Shown here one piece after another: positions 10,077-22,076 of a stretch of DNA of 62,500 nt. Positions within the stretch are counted from its first letter, which is position 1, and each line of letters starts with the position of its first letter. The DNA comes from Symbiodinium natans (Eukaryota; Sar; Dinophyceae; Suessiales; Symbiodiniaceae). The stretch is from assembly GCA_905221605.1 (NCBI GenBank), contig CAJNDS010000302.1, positions 1 through 62,500 of the forward strand, given 5' to 3'. The position numbers were made by a program, and so were the translations under genes. The notes below the pieces were generated by a model, which did no database searches, was not told where the DNA came from, and was given only the letters and a program-made list of their open reading frames with translations.

Positions 10077-13000
10077 CGCGGGGAGGGCCGTTTTGAGTTT
10101 AAGCTCCCTGCGACAGTCATGGCTTGGCCCTCCCCTCAATCTCAAAGCCAGAAGCTATGAAACTCTGACTCCTCAAAGAGCAATACCCAGAGAGCCCAAA
10201 ACCCAAAACCCTGAACCCCAAAAAACCAGATTCAGGTTCCCAACACAGCTTAAGAAAAAAAACTCTTCAGGGCTCTTTGGCCCCCGCGAGTGGCACTTAC
10301 AAAGTGAAAAGGTTGAGGGTTTAGGTCATTTGGGGGCTTCCCCCCTGGTCCTGACAGGGCACAAGAGTAGCCACAGACTCAGCAGGTTCGTCCACCAGCT
10401 CCAAGCGAAGGAAGCCTGGGTTGGGGGAGCCACACTGCAGAGATGCAACACGTCAAAAGTCTGTGGTTTTAGGGTTTAGGGTTTGTGATGTCGAAGACGG
10501 TTGAAACATGCGCGTGCAGGCAGGGCGACACTTCAACCAAAACGCCAGTACTCAAAGGAAATAGATTCTACCTCTTTTCGAAGGACATCAAAGGACCTCA
10601 CCGAGCCACTGGAGAGTCAGGGTTCAACTTTCCCAAAGAGGGTGTAGGGTCTTAGGGTTTCTGAGCTTTGTCCCGCATCCTGAATTCTAGGGTTGACCAG
10701 CCCACGCCACTCATGTCTGTTGGGTTTTAAAGAAGCCACAGAGAGATCAACCGGATCGTGCAACAGTTTTCCCCCGTCCCCCCTCATCCTGCCCCTAACG
10801 CCATCGATCAACCAAAAGGGAGGCACTGTATGGGGACCGCAGACCTGCGTCTCCTGATCTGCTTTAGGTACAGACAGCCATCTGGATTACTTTCCTGCTT
10901 CCGAACCAACCGAAACCATCCAACATGTACCTATTCATCAAACGACATGGCTCCGTCTCCTATCGCTCAACGAAAGGCATAACACACGAGGATGGCTTTC
11001 CTACGCTGAAGGGTTTAGGGCTATAACCACGCATGGGTGGGGTTTGTTTCTTTCGGGGCCCGTGTAAAGAGAAATCCCAATCAGAAGGCATTCAGTCATT
11101 CGGGGACCCCAATGTAGGACAACGCTATCCCCACAATCGAGGTCTGTAAACCTGAGGGTGCTTTCGGGCTTAAACCCGTATCCCTAGCCTCCCCACTTCT
11201 TCACAACAGCCTAAAAACCGTCCCCAAAACCGAAGGCCCCTAAGCTTCCTGAACCCTAAACCCTAAACCCTGAACCCTAGACCCTAAACCCTAGATCCTA
11301 AAACCCGAAACCCGAAACCCTAAACCCTTAGCTTGCTGAACTGAGGTGTGCGGGCCAAGCGCCCACCCCCGCGGCCGCGAAGGCGGCCAGGTCCATCGCC
11401 GCAGACTGGGCCTCCGAGTCGAATCGCTTCGGTAGGGTTTAGGGTTTAGGGTTTAGGGTTTTAGGGTTTTAGGGTTTTAGGGTTTTAGGGTTTTAGGGTT
11501 TTAGGGTTTTAGGGTTTTAGGGTTTAGGGTTTAGGGTTTAGGGGTCACGGGCTTTCGCTCTGGCACTCGCACGGGGCAGGCAGGGATTCGGCCGGACTCC
11601 CAATGACTTTAGGGTTTAGGGTTTAGGGTTCGGCCAGGGCTGATTGCAGGGCAGGAGGGGGTTGTGGGAGTTTCGGGGCTGCAGTTCTCTCTGGTTTAAC
11701 CCTAAACCCTAAACCCTCTTCTGTCTCAGTTTTTACTCAGAAGGGACAATGGAGGGCTCAATCTGCTTGGATCGCTGAAGGTCCGGTGTTTCCAGGCCAC
11801 GTCGGGACCAATTCAAAGATGGTATATAGAGCCCCAAAAAAGGATCCTACTTTACCGGATTACCCATATTGGTAACCGTACAAGTCTCCTGAATTATGTC
11901 TTCCACGCCTTGGCGTTGAACACGGTGTTTCGGCAGCCCATGTCTGCAAGGACCTCGCCAAGCATATGTGTGTCTGCCTTGCGGCATACTTGTGAGGATT
12001 CTCGCCAACGACAGAAGCACGGCTGCAGGAATCAGTGCGGGGTTCCACTATTTGCTTAAGAACCCCCAAACAATACAAAAACATATCAGGGCAATATAGG
12101 GATTACTTTCTTCTGGGGTTTAGTTCAACAAATAGTGGGGCTTCGAGCCCCGACAGTCGGCTCATGGCATGCCAGGGACGAGTTGGGTGGAGTGGGGAGG
12201 CGGGCACCATCAGAACTCCTCTCAACCTTAAAACCGAAAAACCCTAAACCCTAAACCCTAAACCCCAAACCCTAAACCCTAAACCCTAAACCCTAAACCC
12301 TAAACGGCCTTGTGGTCCTTACCATTGGAGTCCCGGAGATGTAGCGAGGATCGCTCGCAGGGATGGCCGCAATCCGTGAAGTCGTTCCTTAACAAGGGGC
12401 TCCCAGCTTCTGGGGTTTAGGGTTTAGGGTTTAGGGTTTAGGGTTTAGGGTTTAGGGTTTAGGGTTTAGGGTTTAGGGTTTAGGGTGCAGGGTTTAGGGT
12501 TTAGGGTACAAGAAGACCTTGAACCTTCTTCTAGCATAAACTAGTACAGGCTATGTATATGTTTAGTAGATTTTTGGTATTCCCTGTATGATGGTGTATT
12601 CCCGATTTGGCTTCTAACATCTGGCTTCTTATCGCTTATTCGTGTCCGGCAACAAGATGCATGGAAAGCTCGACTCTTTGGCAGGCCGCTCGTCTACCGT
12701 AACGTACAATCAGGTCTTCAGGCAAGAGGTCGGAGGTTCAGATTTGTCTGCCTCTGAAAGAAGACTGGAGAACTCTTTGGCTTTGGGCCTAAAGCCTTAA
12801 CCCTTTTTCCGTCTGGGCTGGGTGGGGAATGCCAGAAAAAGCAGCTGCTGGTACAACGGACCCTAAACCCTGAACGGGGTGGGTGGCGGAGAAGGGGGGC
12901 AGGAGGTTATTGACTTTGTGACCTTTAGGGTTTAGGGTCTTTTGCCACCCGCCTAGCAGACCCCCTCTGGGATTAGGGTTTAGGGTTTAGGGTTTTGCAC

Positions 13001-16000
13001 GTGCTAGCAGTGCACAGCGCAGGGGTTAGGGTTTAGGGTTTGGGGTTTAGGGTTTATACCTCCCTATGCAAGCCTACACCCAACATCCATCAAGTTTTCC
13101 CTGCCAGGAGCGATGAACCCCGTCTCCCGGCGTACTCCTTTTGCATGTTGAATTCGGCAAAAAGCTTCCTCATATCCCGCTCCATTATTGGCCCAAAGAG
13201 ACCCTAGCGGGAACCTCAACCCACCGCCAAGGCACCCCTTGCTCAGGAACCGCGCAAACACGCAGTGCTCCGTGTGAAAGATGGGAAGGTGCTGGTGGGC
13301 AACGACCTCTCGGCACCCTAAGGCTTGGGTGGGTTTTTTTTGCCACCCGCTTAGCTGACCTCTCGGACACTCTGCAGGGAATTGGCGGTTTAAGTACTGG
13401 GTGGGTTTAGGGTTTAGGGTTTAGGGTTTAGGGTTTAGGTTGGGGTCTCTGAAGGGTTTTTGGTGATTCCCCTGTTCCTGAATTTGCCCTTACTTCAAAA
13501 GGAGCCCGTTCTTCTAAACGGGTTTCCCGGCCATCCCCCGGAAAGTCATCAGGTCACCATGGCTTCGGCTTGGCAAAGACATGGCAAAGAGGTTTCTGCC
13601 CCCTGAGAACACCCCCCCCCCCGTCCCCGTTGGGGGCGTCTCAGAGTGCCTCTCAACCCTTTTGACTAGACCCCAAACCCCAAACCCTAAACCCTAATTC
13701 TGCCCGACCATGCCGCGCGCCCCTTTCCAAGCCTCCAAGCGGCCGGCTCTCTCCGGTCCGAGGCGCTTGGCCATCCTTGGCTGTCTTCAAACCCTAAACC
13801 CTAAACCCTAAACCCTAAACCCTAAACCCTAAACCCTAAACCCTAAACCCTAGCCACATATAACAACCAACACACACACACACACTACCACCACAAACCC
13901 ACTTAGCCACTTAGGCTTCCGACCGCGTTGTTGACTGGAATAACTTTCAGCCTTGTCATCATGACATGGATTGTCCCCGGCCTTGATGAAGGCGAGGTCT
14001 CCAAAATCCTAACCAATCCCCTCGAGCGTTGATCTTGGGGTTTAGGGTTTCGGGTTTGGGACTTGGGGTTTATGGTTTAGGGTGGGTGTAGATATGTTTG
14101 GCCACCCACACTGACACTGCCGACGCTCGCATGCGAATACGCAGGGACTCTTCGAGGATTCTCAAGCCGAGGTGCTTTCACAATCTCGACGGGGAACGCA
14201 CGGAAACCCCTAGAACCCTAAACGCTCGCCAACCCCACCAAAACTCCGCATGCGCCTCAAACACCTTTCTCTCGATCTGTGTGCAGCTCACGGGGTGTGC
14301 AGGTCCCGTTTCACCACTAAGAGGCCAAAAAACACAACACACAACGTTCAATTGCCGACCTCAAACCTACTTCCTCCGTTGTACCCCCACGAACAAGCTG
14401 TCTGTCTTGAGCTGTATGCTAAGACCCCCTTGGGACCAGCCTGGCTGGCTGGGAGCTTGTGGGGGCGAACAGGGCATACCCCAACCACATGGCCTGCCTT
14501 GAAACTACGGGCCAATGCTGCCATGTCATGGTTGGGAGCCCCTTGCTGGGCCGGTCGGGCCACCCTCTAGGATTTCGTGAAACCCCAAAAGGGGGGGTCC
14601 AGGATATGCCCGGACACATACTGAAAATGCGGGTGTTTTGGTATTCAAATGAACGGTTTTAAGCCCCCTCCATTTTACTCCACGAAAGCCCCCATGACCA
14701 TGAGCCACCAACAGGCTCCACAAGGCTCAAGGAAGTTGCTGGGACCCCCCCCCCCCGCCTGCTCTTATTCCGCTCCTACAACTCTGAAAGAAGGAAAAAG
14801 CAATAAAGGTGTTTGGGGGGGGTGAACCCTATACCCTAAATGAGAATAGTTTGGGTGGCTGGGCTGGGACTACATGCTAACGCAAGCGAGCGGCCCGGGT
14901 GCTTCTAGCACCAGCGAGCTTCCCTTCTATCCACCCTAAACCCTACACCCTAAACCCTAAATGAACCCTTTTGAGAGTTCTAGGGTTTTAGGGTTTAGGG
15001 TTTAGGGTTTAGGGTATAGGGTAGTTTATAGGGGGCTTTTCGGCTCCAATGCATCCCGAAGGTGCTGGCAAATCTGCATGGCGCTGAGGTCATGGGTTGG
15101 GGTGAGCCGCTCCAAGCCTCTGCAGCAAGGTCATGGGTCGGGATGTTCCCCCTTATTTGCAGTACCCCTCCCTATAAGGACTGTCAGAAAAAGTGGAACA
15201 TCCCAAGGTTTAGGGGACGATTGGGGGAGGGGCACTCCGAGTCCTCACAGCATCGATCGCGGTGATAGCAGTTTGCAGCACGGGTTGTACAAACAGCAAC
15301 ATTAGCGAGCAACAGTTTATGAAAGTTTAGTGTTTAGGATGTAAGGTGTAGGCATACGACCACGCAACGACACCCAGCATTGGCGCCCACAATCGAACTT
15401 TGCAAGACATCTGCACATTGACTCTGACGGTTCGGGCAAATCAGTACGCCGCACTTCCGGGGGAGCAGCCTGGCAAGCCCAAATAGAAGCCGGCGCTCAC
15501 GGCATTGGCCGCGTTCCTTGAAGGGACATCTTGCAGAGGTGCGGCTTGTTGATGGGTCAAATTCAGTTCATGCAAGACATGTGCCACCACTGGCACCACG
15601 ACTAGCGAGGTTGGTCCTTAAACGCCTCTGAAAAATCTTCCTCAAGAGGGTCCTCTTTAAACCTATAAGGGAAGATCTAGACACTATCCCAGGGGCCTAC
15701 CGAGCTATGTGCATCTAATAGGGTGGCTTCTGCTATGCCAGGTCACAGGCTGAAGTCACCAATCACTTCAGGGCCCTCATAGCCTGCCATCAGCAGGAAA
15801 TGCGGGTTTAGGGTTTAGGGTTTAGGGTTTAGGGTTTAGGCTTCTTGTTCCCACGGACACAGAGAGAGCCACAAAGGCTAAGCGGCTAAGGTGGACCTTC
15901 GCCATCAAAAAGCGTGTGCACACTGAGGATGATCCAGCTCTAGAGGCATCAACATGTGGCCAAGCTACCTAGATCCTGCTGCCTGCCAACATATTGGCAA

Positions 16001-19000
16001 GTCTTTCTTGTCTTCCGACTTCCAACTTTCAACCGCTTTGGACCTGCTCAAGCTCTTGTGGGGCCTTGATCGCTCTCCCCAAGACTGAGCATCTGATACA
16101 GCGCTCCGCTGCCCCGCACCAGGAGGGCGTCGGTCTGAAGGCGACGGTAGAACCTTGGACAATACGAGGACGGCTGAGGCTACCACTCCTGCTACGAATT
16201 GCTCATATTGCTCCTCCTCCTACTGCTACTCAGCTACTCCTACGGCTACTTCTGCGACCTGTGCGACTGCGAAGCTGCCACAGGCGGTCCTCGTTTGGCT
16301 TGATCACGCGTGGCAAGCACACGGCCACGCGCTGTGTGGCTGCGCGTGCAGCGGCCACACTCTCCTTCTTCATGAGACAACAACTCACGTTTCTTAGCGG
16401 TTTCGGCTTCAGGTACATCTGCACCTGTGCCTGTGGGGAAGAGACTTCACTTAACATCAGTAACATCCGGCTTGAGTCATTACTGTCATTACTCTTATGC
16501 CTGGCCTGCAAGCCATTGGCCTCCAGAAAATCCAACTGCAGCTCGTAGACCAAACCTCTGGGCAATGCCAGGACGGCGGCAGCTTGTTCTGGGTTGCGGC
16601 AGAGGACGGTTAAGCGAGGCACAGGAAGCTCCGACTGCATGAAGGAGGTCTTCTGCTGGCGGAAAGGTGGCAGTGTGGGAACGACCAAGCGACTCAAAGT
16701 GTCCACCACCTCTGAAGACCCAGGTTCCAATTCCAAGCTCCGCTTCGCCGTTGCCTCGGAGGGCGGTCGTCTGATTTGTCTGCTAAGAGATCCCTTGGTG
16801 CCAGGGTGAGAGAGCGTGATCATCCTTGCTCGCTCCTCTAGGGCCTCATCCTTGTTTCTCCAAACCATGTCTCCGGGTTTTACCTCAGAGCCCAGTCGCC
16901 TTCGACGCTCCTGAGCCGTCGCGCCCTGGAAGTCCACACGCACGAAAATGATGGCTCCTTTCTCCAGACCCTGACTTGACTCCACGGCTCCACCCTTAGG
17001 CAGCCTCAGTTTCGAGATCTTCCCCCCAAGTACGGCGTCATCACCCTTGAACTCCACACTGTCGAAGAAAATGCCGGCACCGGGTCTCAAAGGGACAGCG
17101 ACCGCTCCCGGTGCGAGCTCGAGCGCGAACGAGCTGGTCGTGGCCTGCACCGCCCGGACACGACCCACAAGGACGCCTCGGTGTTTAGGCGCAAGTCCCC
17201 GCACGAGGCGCTGGTGCCGTGGACCTTCCAAGAAGCCGGGGGAGAGGCCATCGTTCTCCTCGTCCTGGCCGCGGGCGAAGACCTGTGCCAAAGCTGCGCG
17301 GGTCACCTCCGGCGTCTCCAAAAGCTCACTCCCAGGCCCCTGTGGCTTGCTACTGTCACCATCCCAAGCACGGTCGATGGCCCGGCGATATGCTGCTGTT
17401 GTCAGGGACACGTACTCCTCACCTTTCAGTCGGCCCTCGATCTTGAAGCAGCCTGCACCTGCGTCGATCAAAGCTGGCACGTACTCCAACGCCATGAGAT
17501 CCTGTGGGGAGAGGAGGTAGCGCGTTGCGTCGCCCAAATCCACAAGCTCACCATCCTTGATCAAACCATATGGCAAACGGCAAGCCTGAGCACACTGCCC
17601 ACGGTTGGCGGAGCGCCCGCCCCAGGCTTCTGACGAGAAGCACTGCCCGCTGTACGACACGCACAAAGCTCCATGGACAAACACCTGGGGGCCTTACGAT
17701 AACCCCTAGTTATAGACCCCCAAGTAGCAGGATCCCCTATAATAAGGGCCCCAAAAATGTACCCAGTATCGTAAACCCCCACCGAAGAGGTGGTTCCAAG
17801 CCAATAAAGACTGAAACCGAAAAAACCCTTCCCAAGACACTCGCCCCCCTCCCACCCCTTAATTTTCTGAGGACCTTCCCAATCTCCTGCCGGACGCAAA
17901 CTCTTCTTTGGGGCAGGGGTGGGGGGGGGTGGGGTAGGGCAAGGAAAAAGCATGTCCAACCATAAGCGTCATCTGATTTTCGGGCTGTGGCAACGACTTG
18001 GGGCCCAAGAAGAAGCTCCTTTTATACATCCAGGCCACTGAGGTCTGCCGGGCAAGAGATAAGACTCTAAACCCTAAATCCCCATACACCCAGCCACCTT
18101 AAACATCAAAAACTCCCTAAACCCTAAACCCTAAACCCTAAACCCTAAACCCTGACGCCTCGATCTCCACGTTGGGGGCGTCCCGTGCCACTGCGGCGAT
18201 CTCCTCAAGACTCAGCTCCCGACCCAGCACGACACGTTCGGCACCCAGGAGCTCGTTAGCAAACCTGTTAGGGTTTAGGGTTTGGGGTTCAGGGTTTAGG
18301 GTTTAGGGCAGGAAAATGCGGGTGTCGACAAATGGGTTTCTAGGGTATGTCGGTGGTGTATAAAGCGTTTGACTAGGGCTTATATGGGGGGGATTTTAGA
18401 TACTGGAGAACTTAACCCTTCCTCATAAGCCTGACTAAAGTAGCGTCGTGTGAAAAAACTCCCCGGTCGCCCAGCTTTAAACCCATCCGAATAGCAACGC
18501 TCCGGAGGCGGATGTAATTGACATCTGCGTGGAGGCGTGCACTGGCACGTGAGGGCAAAGTTCCCGGCAGGCTAAGGCAAGGCCGACATCTTGCACGATG
18601 AGGGCATCAACATTTGTATCTCCCACCACCTGGAGCGCTTGGACAGCTGTTCCACTGCCAGGGCGCCCTGAATCTAGAGGGTCAAAGAGCTCGTGGTCGA
18701 AGACCAGTACATTCAACGTGACGTAGGCCTTGACGCCATGAGAGTGCAGGAAATCCATCACTTCTGGAAGTTCATCGGTGGTGAAGTTGGCAGCTCGCGC
18801 CCGTGCATTGAGGCCAACATCCAGGCCAAAGTACACGGCATCGGCTCCTGCGCGGACTGCGGCGCGCAGCTGAGGCCATCCGCCAGCGGGCGCCAGAACC
18901 TCGGGCTTCTGGAGCAGCCGCACTGGGGCTGCCTGGGCAGAGTCGGCTTCCAGCTCCCGGTAAAGCTCGGAGTTCTTCCGGCGCTTCCAGGTATCCTGCT

Positions 19001-19199
19001 TGCTGTGCTTGCTCGCAGCTCGGGAGGTCACGCCCTGACGTCTCAGGAGGGCGAAGGCTGGAAGCAGGGTCAGACCACGCCTTCTTCCTACGCCGACGCC
19101 GCCCGCTTCCCGACAAGATGGCTGCCGAATCTGGCCACTGCGGCTCCGTGAAACCACATGGCCAGGAGCATGAAGTCCGGGTTGTGGGCGAGAGAGCAT
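9010..19199 (-). CDS. U32-family protein, RlhA/TrhP-like RNA hydroxylase (16 exons)
   Basis: Exons, in reading order: 18496-19199, 18159-18264, 16506-17684, 16276-16364, 16074-16153, 15747-15783, 15470-15516, 15066-15117, 13733-13775, 13236-13306, 12309-12387, 11909-11953, 11363-11411, 10363-10415, 9852-9926, 9010-9102. They join in phase to 933 codons plus stop. Donors are 11 GC, 3 GT and 1 GA; all acceptors are AG|G. Residues about 95-305 form the U32 core: PEVLAPAGG, the STQMSITSA segment, and GALC(278)VSYSGQC(285) with C301 and C305, the Cys set conserved in RlhA/TrhP. The C-terminal half carries HLPIFHTEHC, DCGHPC and ADMGCRNT. Bacterial relatives (COG0826) hydroxylate 23S rRNA or tRNA; the Arg-rich N-terminus suggests import into an organelle (inference). 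Uncertain points: the fifth donor, and the last exon, whose stop lies in a decayed introner. Confidence 0.9.
9800..9846 (+). repeat. CCCTAAA array abutting a U32 exon donor
   Basis: The array ends six bases from the 3' end of the U32 exon 9852-9926, so in sense direction the intron opens GACAGCC and runs straight into TTTAGGG units. Confidence 0.85.
10037..10085 (+). repeat. T-run followed by a G homopolymer of about 33
   Basis: An unbroken G-run at about 10045-10077 lies inside the U32 intron 9927-10362, preceded by a run of T. In sense it is a long C-run followed by A, upstream of the AG|G acceptor at 9927-9928. Confidence 0.9.
11252..11541. repeat. Outward-facing telomere arrays flanking U32 exon 11363-11411
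   Basis: Degenerate CCCTAAA units (about 11252-11328) lie left of the 49 bp exon. TTTAGGG and 8 bp TTTTAGGG units (11433-11541) lie right of it. The right array contains about eight consecutive TTTTAGGG units. Confidence 0.85.
12045..12139. mobile_element. Introner element, family C (TIR CCACTATTTGCTTAAG)
   Basis: The arms CCACTATTTGCTTAAGAACCCC and GGGGTTTAGTTCAACAAATAGTGG (each quoted up to its inner edge) are inverted repeats, and the interior has GGGCAATATAGGGATTA. The element sits in the U32 intron 11954-12308. A second copy lies at 46965-47075 and a partial one near 42190-42250. Confidence 0.8.
12240..12507. repeat. Outward-facing telomere arrays flanking U32 exon 12309-12387
   Basis: Nine or so CCCTAAA units (12240-12304) end four bases from the exon's 3' edge. 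A longer TTTAGGG array (12412-12507) begins 24 bases beyond its acceptor side. The 79 bp exon (NDFTDCGHPCERSSLHLRD) therefore sits between arrays in the orientation of the two ends of a linear chromosome. Confidence 0.9.
12918..13438 (+). repeat. TTTAGGG arrays around the motif TTTTGCCACCCGC
   Basis: Short TTTAGGG arrays occur at about 12924-12940, 12971-12995, 13025-13055 and 13404-13440. Two copies of TTTTGCCACCCGC(C/T)TAGC(A/T)GACC lie next to them (about 12939 and 13335). The same motif appears beside telomere-type arrays at about 8320 and, in weaker form, 19710, 24630, 43340 and 44098. Confidence 0.7.
13668..13852 (+). repeat. CCCTAAA arrays flanking U32 exon 13733-13775
   Basis: A short array at about 13668-13700 and a long one at 13789-13852 flank the 43 bp exon. 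Here both point the same way. Confidence 0.85.
14930..15025. repeat. CCCTAAA array followed by TTTAGGG array
   Basis: CCCTAAA and CCCTACA units at about 14934-14962 are followed at about 14980-15025 by TTTAGGG units, inside the long U32 intron 13776-15065. Confidence 0.8.
15138..15206. mobile_element. Introner-like element, family A, short copy
   Basis: A 69 bp near-palindrome (TCGGGATGTTCCCCCTTA ... AAAAGTGGAACATCCCAA) lies in the U32 intron 15118-15469, just upstream in sense of the exon encoding ERLTPTHDL. Confidence 0.75.
15627..15702. mobile_element. Introner-like element, family F
   Basis: The sequence from CTCTGAAAAATCTTCC to CCCAGGGGCCTACC matches introns 29629-29736 (PPDK) and 35492-35632 (amidotransferase) and a copy at 55700-55790. 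It lies inside the U32 intron 15517-15746. Confidence 0.7.
18115..18309. repeat. Outward-facing telomere arrays flanking U32 exon 18159-18264
   Basis: CCCTAAA units (about 18116-18153) and degenerate TTTAGGG units (18268-18308) frame the 106 bp exon. On the acceptor side the array runs to within four bases of the splice site, so the sense intron ends CCCTAAACCCTAACAG|G. Confidence 0.9.
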
Positions 19200-20230
19200 G
19201 ATGCCAAGCGGTCCATGGGTAGCTAGCTACACAACCTTCCCATCAGAAACTTTGCATGACTTTGCAAATATGGCTTGTCTAGAGCTGTCTCTTGCATCTC
19301 ATGACTTGTTTGTGCTGCTTTCGGCAGGTGATGGACCAAGAGGTATCAAGAATCAATCGCCAACATTACCCATAGCACCCATATGCACCCATGTACATCC
19401 ATCAGGCACCTTCCCAGGCCGAGTGGAGCAAGGGCCAAAAGCTCACGCACGCGACAAAAGCTTTCAGACATGGTGGGTTGGTCAAAGGTTGATCGATGAA
19501 AGTGCGGGCGATTGCGAGCCGTGGGGAGGGTGACTTTTTGGTTGGACTCCTCTTAGAAACAAACAAGTAACATAACAATATAGACTTCCAATGGAGATGA
19601 AAGCATGAACAGCCGAATGTGGCTTCCGTTCCGTCTCTGAATAACCGGCAGCTCAATGCACGTTGTTTAGGTTGTTTTTTCCTAAGGGTTTACCTACGCA
19701 GGGTTTAGGTTGTTTTGCCACCTGCACTGCACACACCCACCAGGGGCATCCGCTCCGCAGGGACTATTCGAGGGTTCCGGGCAGGGTTTAGGTTTTACAG
19801 GTTTAGCCTCCACTGGGTCCAAACCCAGGGCTTGCAAGAACTGGTACAAAAAACTCTGCAAGTCGCAGACCTGGAGGGACATTGCCCGTGCGCCCGGGAC
19901 TCATCAGGGTCCACCACACTTAAACATTAGGAAATTTGGGGGAGGGCAGCAGACTTCCACCTAAAGAAGGCATGAAGGTTCTGTGTCCACTCCTGCGCAG
20001 TGACGTACTCCGGAGACTTCACACATGAGTCACCACGAGTCCCGAAATTTCTGTGCCCAAGACCATATGCTGGACAACTTTCAAGAAGGGCCCGTCTACA
20101 AAAGCGCGTCGGACGCGTGCGTGTAGAGAGAGGCCCAGGTCTTCGGCCACAGCCACTGACAAGCTTTCTATTTCTCGGCCTGCAGACCAAGCAACAGGCC
20201 ATCCTAACTTCTCAGGTGCCAAACCCTCAT
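19200..20230. other. Upstream region of the U32 gene, no supported gene
   Basis: Non-repetitive sequence follows the U32 start codon, then short telomere-like scraps near 19685-19710 and 19785. Open frames on both strands overlap and none is clearly coding. No promoter motif could be identified. Confidence 0.4.
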
Positions 20231-20233
20231 GGT

Positions 20234-20312
20234 CAATGTACCTATATGGTATATACTTGGGCCCTATAGCTACTACATCGGAACCAAAGTATATACTGTA
20301 TATAGGTACATG
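20234..20312. mobile_element. Small palindromic element (TIR AATGTACCTATATGGTATAT)
   Basis: The left arm AATGTACCTATATGGTATAT and the right arm ending ACTGTATATAGGTACATGG are inverted repeats around a 25 bp loop. Its size and form match the introner-like elements, but no second copy was seen. Confidence 0.6.
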
Positions 20313-21390
20313 GACGTTTAGGGAAAGGGTTTTCGGATCTTTTCCATGTTTCCAACCGGCTTGGGACGTCCGCCTGCAGGAAGCGAAAGTATAAGTGAAA
20401 CCTGCGACAAGATTGACTCACACCCCTCCACCTTTCAACCCTATACACCCTAATAGGGGGCGAAAGTCGTCTTGGTCTCCAGTCTGTCACTTTGAGGCCT
20501 AACTGAGAGATTTGGGGTTTGGGCACTTAGGGGGTTTAGGGGGCAAGGCTCTCTCTCTCTCTCTCTTTTGCGTTGCTGCTTTCGCATGGACGTCCTTGTC
20601 CTGCTCCAACTTGGAAAGTGTGGCCTGCCAGGCTCAGGCAGAGATGTGATGGTGCTCAGATCAACCTCTGGTGTTCGGGAAGCCGAAACCCTAAACCCTT
20701 TTTGCACCTAAACCATTGTGAACCTGGAAGCCTGCGCCCTACACCCTACACCCTTCTACTAAGACTCCCTGCCCATAAGGCACACAGCCTTGTCCAACAA
20801 GCTGCACTAAAGACACTGAACCCGGAATTCGAAACCCCGCTTCTTTGCTTACACAGAGTTTTTTTCTGAGAACCCCGGGCTCCTAGAACCTAACATTCTT
20901 TAGAGCCTCCCCAGAGAGCGTTAGAGGCCACAAGGCACTACACCACCCTGTCGAAAAGCACATTTCCCGAAGATTTCGCTGCGCGCCACACGACGAATGG
21001 GCACATCACGACAGGCCACCACGAAGGAGATGTGCTTCTTCGGAATTTAGGGTTTAGGGTTGAGGGTTTAGGGTTTAAGGTTGAAGGTTTAGGGAGCGAG
21101 CTGCAAGCAGCCATTCTGTGTCTAGTCAGATCTGCTTTTGCGAGGAGGTTAATCCCCAATGTGACACTCATCTTGTGGCTGCTACGCGACACAGCAGGCA
21201 CCGAGATGTAACACCTGGAAGCAAAGATCTTGGGTCGGAAGCCGATGAGCATGCCAGTTCGCAAGTAGCAACTCCTGGTAACACCCTGAACCCTACACCC
21301 TACACCCTAAACCCTAAACCCTAAAAACTCCGGCATCGGCCTCCAAGGACTTCAGCGATGGCTCTGCCTGGTGTGGGGGGGTTTCTGAAA

Positions 21391-21500
21391 AAAGGGGGTA
21401 CCTTTTGGGGGGTCCCTTAAGGGGATTCTATTCTGTTGGGGGTATAAAGGGGGTACTCAGTTCCCAATTTTTTTAAAAGGGGTACCTTTTGTGGGAAATG
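21391..21500. mobile_element. Introner-like element, family M
   Basis: GGGTACCTTTTGGGGGGTCCCTTAAGGGGATTCTATTCT (quoted in overlapping parts GGGTACCTTTTGGGGGGTCC and TTAAGGGGATTCTATTCT) is matched in inverse orientation at 55485-55562. The ends GGGTACCTTTTG form inverted and direct repeats. Confidence 0.55.
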
Positions 21501-21976
21501 CCCGTGTAGGGCTTGGGGTTTCAGTTTAGGGTTTCATCGCTCACACCCAGACAACATTCTTCACTTGTAGCCCTGTTAGGCCCAAGGTGATACAGACAGT
21601 GATTAAGCATTGCTGCCACTGCGGTGATACGCTTGGTCTAACACCAGGATATGTATAAGTTGAACATAAACACTTTGACCCTTACCCCCTTCAGTTCAGC
21701 TCCATGACGTGTTACAAAGACCGGGTCAAAGGAGGGACTACAACCAGCATCCTCACAAATCAAAAGCTCAATCAGTTTAGGGTTTCGGGTTTAGGGATTC
21801 GGTTGAGGGTTTGGGGGCTTCGACTCTCACACTGACAGGTGCGGCTCACGTCTGTAAGCTCCGGGTGTGTCGCACTTAGCATGCTACGTGGCAGACCACC
21901 AAGACCGCTACAACCGTCTACACCTACAGCTACATGCTCGGCGCAGTACATTGTCCTGCAGGATTTGGGGGTGTAG

Positions 21977-22076
21977 CTTGGGATGTTCCCCCTTATACCA
22001 ACAGCCTTGAATGGAGATTATAATAAGGGGGATCATCCCTATTAAGGACTGTTAGTATAAGCGGGAACATCCCGAG
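21977..22076. mobile_element. Introner-like element, family A, with clear target duplication
   Basis: A 98-100 bp element with arms TTGGGATGTTCCCCCTTATA and GGGAACATCCCGA is flanked by GTGTAG on both sides (21971-21976 and 22077-22082). Confidence 0.85.

Noticed and set aside
15881-15971. Plus-strand open segment RWTFAIKKRVHTEDDPALE
   Set aside because: Protein-like, but it lies inside a U32 intron, has no splice partner or family match, and is short.
16365-16505. Continuous U32 reading through ARHKSNDSNDSS...
   Set aside because: The frame is open, but family sequence continues correctly only if this 141 bp is removed as a GC-AG|G intron (GLQ|ESVAAARAATQR).
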